Positions 13,076 through 17,746 of a DNA stretch of 17,746 nucleotides are shown here, piece by piece. The stretch is taken from the NCBI GenBank assembly GCA_021850555.1, contig JAJZLX010000735.1:1-17746 (forward strand), in the 5' to 3' direction. The stretch is from Pseudomonadota bacterium. GTDB lineage: Bacteria > Pseudomonadota > Gammaproteobacteria > Steroidobacterales > Steroidobacteraceae. How positions within the stretch are numbered: position 1 is the first letter of the stretch; every line of letters starts with the position of its first letter. Position numbers and translations under genes: made by a program. The notes under the pieces were generated by a model, which was not told the origin of the DNA, did not search any database, and saw only the letters and a list, made by a program, of their open reading frames with translations.

Positions 13076-13323
13076 ACTCCTCGATCATGCTACGGCCCGA
13101 TCGATCAATATGACCTCGGGCTCCCCCGCGTACCGTGGCGACCGCATGCCCTGCGATGATCTGCGGGAAGGCGGCGCGGGACTGCGGCTTCCCGCCTCGG
13201 CACCGCCGCCCGATCGCGAAGAGCGCCGGGAGATGAGCAGGGGTATGCATGTGGTATGTATAGAAAAAGTCTATGGAATAGCTACCTTATTTATATTGGA
13301 TATATAGCCGGACCGAGTCCACC
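13076..13323 (+). promoter_or_regulatory. Regulatory region of the molybdoenzyme operon with an AT-rich island
   Basis: The first ~165 bases are GC-rich, with no convincing gene. From about 13241 to 13307 the sequence turns sharply AT-rich, unlike anything else in the window. It holds a direct repeat GGTATG (13242-13247 and 13253-13258, one helical turn apart), an inverted repeat ATAGA-N5-TCTAT (13260-13274), and a second dyad TATAT-N3-ATATA (13292-13304). TATATT (13292) and TATATA (13301) are both -10-like. This suits a regulated promoter with LysR sites next to the polymerase site. Confidence 0.5.
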
Positions 13324-13359
13324 ATGCGTTCGCCCACAGGGGCTTGCGAGGCACCAATC

Positions 13360-16164
13360 ATGGCGGCGACGGAGCAATCACAGCCTAAGCGCACTGTTGC
13401 GCGCACGACCTGCTACATGTGCGCCTGCCGTTGCGGCATCAAGGTGCACCTCGAGGACGGCAGGCTGCGCTACATCGAGGGAAACCGCGACCATCCGGTC
13501 AACCGCGGAGTGCTCTGCGGCAAGGGGTCGGCGGGAATCATGACGGCGATCTCCCCGGCGCGGCTCTCGACACCCCTGAAGCGCGCCGGTCCGCGCGGAT
13601 CGGGCGCGTTCGAGGCCATCTCCTGGGAGGAGGCGATGCGGATCGCGACGGAGCGCCTCGCCGCGATCCGCGCGGGCGACCCGGGCCGCCTCGCCCTCTT
13701 CACGGGCCGCGATCAGTCGCAGTCGCTCACGGGCCACTTCGCCCGGATGTTCGGCACGATCAACTACGCGGCGCACGGCGGGTTCTGCTCCGTGAACATG
13801 GCGGCGGCGGGTCTGTACTCGGTCGGGGGCGCGTTTTGGGAGTTCGGCGAGCCGGACTGGGAGCACGCCAGACTCTTCCTGCTCTTCGGGGTCGCCGAAG
13901 ACCACGACTCCAACCCAATCAAGCTCGGCCTCGCCAGGCTCAAGCAGCGCGGCGCCAAGATCCTCTCGATCAATCCGGTGCGCACGGGCTACTCCGCGAT
14001 CGCGGACGAATTCCTCGCCATCACCCCCGGCACCGACGGCCTGCTCGTGTTTGCGCTCATCCACTGCCTGCTCGAGGCGGGCCGGATCGATGCGCAATTC
14101 CTCATCCGCTACACCAACGCCCATCATCTGGTGATCGATGCGCCTGGGGAGGCCGGGCACGGATTGATCGCCCGCGATGCGGCGGGCCGAGAGCTGTGTT
14201 TCGATCGCGCCTCGGGTTCGCTCCTCGAGGCGCGGGCGGGCGGAACCGACCCGGCGCTGCTCGGCAGCTTCGAGTTGCCGGACGGGCGCCGCGCCCGCCC
14301 GGCATTCGCCCTGCTCGCCGAGCGCTATGCCGATCCGCAATATGCCCCGGAGGCGGTCGCCGCCCGCTGTGGCATCGAGGCGGCCACGATCCGGCGCATC
14401 GCCGCGGAGATCGCCGAGGTCGCCTTCAATCAGCCGGTCGTGCTCGATCAGCCGTGGACGGATGCGGCGGGCCGCCGTCACGCGCAGATGACGGGCCGGC
14501 CCGTTGCGATCCATGCCATGCGCGGGGTCTCCGCGCACTCGAATGGATTTCACACCTGTCGCGCGATCCATGTGCTGCAGATGCTGCTCGGGGCCGTCGA
14601 TACCCCGGGCTCCTGGCGGTACAAGTCGCCCTACCCGAAGCCGATCCCCGGCGGGCCCGCGCCCGGACGCCCGCGCGCGCCCGGGGAGCCGCTCGATGCG
14701 ACACCGCTCGGCTTCCCGCGCGGCCCGGAGGATCTGCTCGTCGATGAGGCCGGGGAGGCGCTGCGGCTCGATCGGGCGTTCTCGTGGGAGGCGCCCCTCG
14801 CCATTCACGGCCTGATGCACATGGCGATCGCGCGTGCCTATGAGGCGGGCCCTGAGGGGATCGACACGCTGTTCCTCTTCATGTCGAACATGGCGTGGAA
14901 TTCGGCGATGAACCCGGGCGAGACCACGCGCATGCTGAGCGAGTGCGACGAGCAGGGCAACTACCGCATCCCCTTCGTCATCGTCGCCGACGCCTTCTCA
15001 TCGGAGACCGTCGCCTACGCGGACCTGGTGCTGCCGGACACCACGTATCTCGAGCGCTACGACTGCATCTCGCTGCTCGACCGCCCGATCGGCTCGGCAC
15101 ACGGTCCGGCCGATGCCATCCGCATACCGGTGCTTCGCCCGGACCGCGATGTCAGGCCATTCCAGGATGTGCTCATCGATATCGCCGGGCGCCTCGGCCT
15201 GCCGGACTTCGCCGACGAGCAGGGCAGGCCGCTTTATTCGTCGTACGCCGATTACATGGTCCGACACCAACGAAGGCCCGGCGTCGGCCCGCTCGCCGGC
15301 TTTCGCGGCGAGGACGGCCGCGCCATCGGCAAGGGGGCGCCCAATCCTCGCCAGCTCGAGCGCTATGTCGAGAACGGAAGCTTCTGGAAGCACGATTTGC
15401 CGCACGAGCAGCTTTACTTCAAGCACGCCAACCGGGCCTATCTCACCGGCGCCAAGGCGATGGGTTTGATCGATGACGATGCGCAGATCGTCCTGCAGCT
15501 TTATTGCGAGACGCTGCAGCGGTTCCGCCTGGCCGGCGAGGGACACGGGGCGCGGCGCCCGCCGCCGCACCTGCGCGAGCGCATCAGGCGCTTCTTCGAT
15601 CCATTGCCCATCTGGTACGTGCCGCTCGAGGAGGCGATGACGGATCGCGAGGCTTACCCGCTGCATGCCATCACCCAGCGGCCCATGGCGATGTATCACT
15701 CCTGGGGCTCGCACAACGCGTGGCTGCGGCAGATCCTGCCGGAGAACCGTCTCTATCTGCATCGCGACCTCGCGGCCCGGCTGGGGATCCGCGACGAGGA
15801 TTGGGTGTGGGTCCGCTCGCGCAGCGCCAGTCTGCGGTGCCGGGCGCGCACGATGACCGGGGTCAACCGCGATACCGTTTGGACCTGGAACGCGATCGGC
15901 AAGCGCGCCGGCGCCTGGGCGCTCTCGCACGATGCGCCGGAGTCCCGCCGGGGATTCCTGTTGAATCACGTCATCTGCGAATACCTGCCGAAAGAGGACG
16001 GGGCGGCGCCGCAGTCCAATTCCGATCCGGTGACCGGTCAGGCCGCCTGGTTCGATCTCACCGTGTCCCTCGAGCGCTGCGCTCCCGGGACGCCCGATGA
16101 GACCTCGCCCCGCTGGGGCGCGAACCCGTTGCGCGTGCGCCAGGCCGAGGAGAATGACCGATGA
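13360..16164 (+). CDS. soeA: Molybdopterin oxidoreductase catalytic subunit, probable sulfite dehydrogenase SoeA
   Basis: A DMSO-reductase-superfamily subunit of about 934 residues, binding Mo-bisMGD and one [4Fe-4S] cluster. The cluster motif is C18-x2-C21-x3-C25-x27-C53. The probable Mo ligand is C143 in HGGFCSVN, as in the Psr/Phs/Soe group. The C-terminal dinucleotide-binding domain starts near residue 766 (YPLHAITQRPMAMYHSWG). No twin-arginine signal is present, so it should face the cytoplasm, as SoeA does and PsrA or DmsA do not. Length and the following ferredoxin-like and DmsC-type genes also fit SoeABC, which oxidises sulfite to sulfate and passes electrons to quinone. The ATG at 13360 is preferred because GAGG lies eight bases upstream; an ATG at 13324 would add 12 residues. 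The stop overlaps the next start. Family firm; substrate inferred. Confidence 0.82.
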   Translation: MAATEQSQPKRTVARTTCYMCACRCGIKVHLEDGRLRYIEGNRDHPVNRGVLCGKGSAGIMTAISPARLSTPLKRAGPRGSGAFEAISWEEAMRIATERLAAIRAGDPGRLALFTGRDQSQSLTGHFARMFGTINYAAHGGFCSVNMAAAGLYSVGGAFWEFGEPDWEHARLFLLFGVAEDHDSNPIKLGLARLKQRGAKILSINPVRTGYSAIADEFLAITPGTDGLLVFALIHCLLEAGRIDAQFLIRYTNAHHLVIDAPGEAGHGLIARDAAGRELCFDRASGSLLEARAGGTDPALLGSFELPDGRRARPAFALLAERYADPQYAPEAVAARCGIEAATIRRIAAEIAEVAFNQPVVLDQPWTDAAGRRHAQMTGRPVAIHAMRGVSAHSNGFHTCRAIHVLQMLLGAVDTPGSWRYKSPYPKPIPGGPAPGRPRAPGEPLDATPLGFPRGPEDLLVDEAGEALRLDRAFSWEAPLAIHGLMHMAIARAYEAGPEGIDTLFLFMSNMAWNSAMNPGETTRMLSECDEQGNYRIPFVIVADAFSSETVAYADLVLPDTTYLERYDCISLLDRPIGSAHGPADAIRIPVLRPDRDVRPFQDVLIDIAGRLGLPDFADEQGRPLYSSYADYMVRHQRRPGVGPLAGFRGEDGRAIGKGAPNPRQLERYVENGSFWKHDLPHEQLYFKHANRAYLTGAKAMGLIDDDAQIVLQLYCETLQRFRLAGEGHGARRPPPHLRERIRRFFDPLPIWYVPLEEAMTDREAYPLHAITQRPMAMYHSWGSHNAWLRQILPENRLYLHRDLAARLGIRDEDWVWVRSRSASLRCRARTMTGVNRDTVWTWNAIGKRAGAWALSHDAPESRRGFLLNHVICEYLPKEDGAAPQSNSDPVTGQAAWFDLTVSLERCAPGTPDETSPRWGANPLRVRQAEENDR

Positions 16165-16901
16165 GCACTCTGCCTGAGAGGCCGCAGGGCGCGAAAAGGC
16201 TCGGCCTGGTGATCGATCTGGACACCTGCGTCGGCTGCCACGCCTGCGCCGTCAACTGCAAGGAGTGGAACACGGGAGGGGAGGCCGGGATCCTGCCCGA
16301 CTACGACAAGTACGGCCCTGAGCCCGACGGGGTGTGGTTCAACCGGATCCACTCGTACGAGACCGATGAGGGCGGATGCTCGCGGACGGTCAACTTCCCG
16401 CGCTCGTGCCTGCACTGCGAGAACCCGCTCTGCGTCACGGTCTGCCCGACCGGCGCATCCTACAAGCGCGCCGAGGACGGCATCGTCCTCGTCGACACCG
16501 ACAAGTGCATCGGCTGCCAGCTCTGCTCCTGGGCCTGTCCATACGGCGCGCGCGAGCTCGATGAGAAGGCGGGCGTGATGCGCAAGTGCACATTGTGCGT
16601 CGACCGTATCTACAACGAGAGTCTTGCGCCGCAGGAACGGGTGCCGGCCTGCGTGGCGACCTGTCCGTCCCGGGCGCGGCACTTCGGCGATCTCGCCGAT
16701 CCCGAGAGCGAGGTCTCCAAGCTCGTCAAGGAGCGCGGCGGCGCCGACCTGCTCCCCGGTCTCGGCTATCAACCGACCAACAAATACCTTCCGCCGCGCC
16801 GCGCGACGATTCCAACCGCGCCGGTGAAGCCTGCCGCCCCGGGCGCAAAGGGCATCGGCGCGGCGTTGCTCGGCCTTCTCGACAAGGCGCTCAGCCGATG
16901 A
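16161..16901 (+). CDS. soeB: Iron-sulfur electron-transfer subunit, probable SoeB
   Basis: A DmsB/PsrB-type subunit of 246 residues that wires the Mo subunit to the membrane anchor. Four cysteine groups, enough for four [4Fe-4S] clusters, are visible: C23, C26, C29, C33; C83, C86, C91, C95; C116, C119, C122, C126; and C143, C146, C164, C168. Cysteines of different groups combine to form each cluster in this family. There is no Tat signal, consistent with the catalytic subunit. The ATG overlaps the soeA stop (ATGA) and has a GAGGAGA ribosome-binding site upstream; the stop overlaps the soeC start in the same way, showing a tightly coupled operon. The C-tail after ~residue 195 is Pro/Ala-rich and ends in a short amphipathic helix (ALLGLLDKALSR). 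Confidence 0.88.
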   Translation: MSTLPERPQGAKRLGLVIDLDTCVGCHACAVNCKEWNTGGEAGILPDYDKYGPEPDGVWFNRIHSYETDEGGCSRTVNFPRSCLHCENPLCVTVCPTGASYKRAEDGIVLVDTDKCIGCQLCSWACPYGARELDEKAGVMRKCTLCVDRIYNESLAPQERVPACVATCPSRARHFGDLADPESEVSKLVKERGGADLLPGLGYQPTNKYLPPRRATIPTAPVKPAAPGAKGIGAALLGLLDKALSR

Positions 16902-17746
16902 AACCCGCCGCCTCCGTGCTGCTGCTCACCACGGCGACCGGGTTCGGGTTCGGGCTGCTCGCCTGGCTCGGGGCGTACACGGCCCTCGGGCTGCTGCCGC
17001 CGCAGGCGCGGGGACTGCTCGGCGCCGGCATCGCCCTCGCCCTGCTCTTCACCTCCATCGGGCTCGTCGCCTCGATGTTTCATCTGGAGCGCAAGGAGCG
17101 CGCATGGCGCTCGTTCACTCAGTGGCGCTCCTCGTGGCTGTCGCGCGAGGGCGTCGCCGCCGTACTCACCTACCCGGTGGCGATCGCCTTCGGCGTCGCC
17201 TTCTGGCTTGACGGGCCGCTTCTGCTCACGCGGCTGCTGGGCGCGGCAACCGTCCTCGCATCGCTTGGCACCGTTTACTGCACGGCCATGATCTACGCGA
17301 GCCTGAAGCCGATCCGCCAGTGGCACAACGTGCACACCGCGCCGGATTATCTGCTCTACGCCGTTTTTTCCGGCGCCGTCCTGTTCGCGACGCTGCGCAC
17401 CGCGGCTCTCGGGGCGCCGGGGGCGACGGCGAGCGCCGCGGCCGCGGCGGCCGCGGCCGCGGCGCTCCTGGCCAAGCGCGCGTACTGGCGGCACATCGAC
17501 GCGCAGGCGCCGCTTGCGACGCTCGCCGCCGCGATCGGTCTGCCCAAAGGCACCGAGGCGCGGCCGCTCGATGCGCCGCACTTCACGGAGAATTTCATCC
17601 TGCGCCAGATGGGCTTCGCCATCGCGCGGCGGCACGCCGCGAAGCTTCGCTCCCTGGCGCTGATCATCGGCTTCGCCCTGCCGCTCGTCCTGAGCGTTCT
17701 CGGGGAGTTCGCGCCCGCGCCGCTGGCCGCGACGACCCTCGCTCTG
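16898..17746 (+). CDS. soeC: DmsC-type membrane anchor, probable SoeC (3' end outside window)
   Basis: The frame stays open to the window edge, giving 283 residues, most of a protein usually near 300-330. It begins with ATG overlapping the soeB stop (ATGA). Hydrophobic segments lie at about 5-32, 38-60, 87-104, 108-134, 150-170 and 250-268. Diagnostic DmsC-family stretches are ERAWRSFTQWRSSWLSREG (~67-85) and YCTAMIYASLKPIRQWHN (~127-144). The subunit anchors the complex and exchanges electrons with quinone. An unusual run of ten alanines (about 180-189), coded by alternating GCC and GCG, sits in or beside a membrane segment. Confidence 0.86.
   Translation, partial: MKPAASVLLLTTATGFGFGLLAWLGAYTALGLLPPQARGLLGAGIALALLFTSIGLVASMFHLERKERAWRSFTQWRSSWLSREGVAAVLTYPVAIAFGVAFWLDGPLLLTRLLGAATVLASLGTVYCTAMIYASLKPIRQWHNVHTAPDYLLYAVFSGAVLFATLRTAALGAPGATASAAAAAAAAAALLAKRAYWRHIDAQAPLATLAAAIGLPKGTEARPLDAPHFTENFILRQMGFAIARRHAAKLRSLALIIGFALPLVLSVLGEFAPAPLAATTLAL
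17431..17463. repeat. GCC/GCG alternating low-complexity, self-complementary run
   Basis: About 33 bases of nearly pure GCC and GCG codons with two NotI-type octamers (GCGGCCGC). It encodes the polyalanine run of the anchor subunit. It can fold back on itself and is prone to slippage or assembly error. Confidence 0.7.

Noticed and set aside
13062..13307. 81-codon plus-strand frame between LysR and soeA
   Set aside because: No ribosome-binding site, no pattern, and it runs through the AT-rich regulatory island.
13378..14820. Minus-strand open frame of 480 codons opposite soeA
   Set aside because: The soeA frame carries the cysteine motif and family segments; the antisense frame has none.
1..17746. 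tRNA, rRNA, CRISPR arrays, insertion sequences or phage genes
   Set aside because: No cloverleaf, spaced-repeat array, transposase or terminal inverted repeat was seen on either strand.
13360..17746. Alternative identity as polysulfide, thiosulfate or DMSO reductase
   Set aside because: The lack of a Tat signal and the DmsC-type anchor next to a CysL/YeiE-like regulator fit Soe better, though the alternative cannot be excluded without a phylogeny.

Overview
The window is very GC-rich and densely packed. It carries a hopanoid-synthesis cluster and a membrane-bound molybdoenzyme operon. Outer-membrane and lipoprotein genes, SixA and an Sfp-type phosphopantetheinyl transferase point to a Gram-negative proteobacterium. 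A gammaproteobacterium with sulfur-oxidising ability is my best guess, but this is inference and nothing here fixes the taxon.

Left part (1-6021): the 3' end of squalene-hopene cyclase (shc/hpnF), then hpnG and hpnA. These three are joined by stop/start overlaps of the form TTGA. hpnA runs tail to tail, with overlapping stop codons, into a minus-strand outer-membrane beta-barrel gene of the Omp85/surface-antigen type that lacks POTRA domains. Divergent from the barrel gene is hpnB, followed 2 bases later by a phosphopantetheinyl transferase. Together shc, hpnG, hpnA and hpnB make and decorate hopanoids (sterol-like lipids); the cyclase makes the ring skeleton and HpnG acts on the adenosylhopane intermediate. 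hpnH, expected in the same pathway, is not in the window.

Middle part (5945-11890): a minus-strand M28-type lipoprotein peptidase whose bridging zinc-ligand Asp is replaced by Ala and whose tail runs antisense into the transferase gene; a small four-helix membrane protein (minus); sixA; a beta-hydroxyacid dehydrogenase; a 97-residue single-helix membrane protein, possibly read from a leaderless message; a small DUF3562-like protein (minus); and a short-chain dehydrogenase (minus).

Right part (12111-17746): a LysR-type regulator, an AT-rich regulatory island, then three genes joined by ATGA overlaps. They encode a Mo-bisMGD catalytic subunit without a Tat signal, a four-cluster ferredoxin-like subunit and a DmsC-type membrane anchor cut by the window edge. 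The best match is a cytoplasmic-facing sulfite dehydrogenase, SoeABC. The upstream LysR protein looks like the YeiE/CysL branch, so a sulfite-responsive regulator controlling sulfite oxidation is the most attractive hypothesis. I found no RNA genes, CRISPR arrays or mobile elements.
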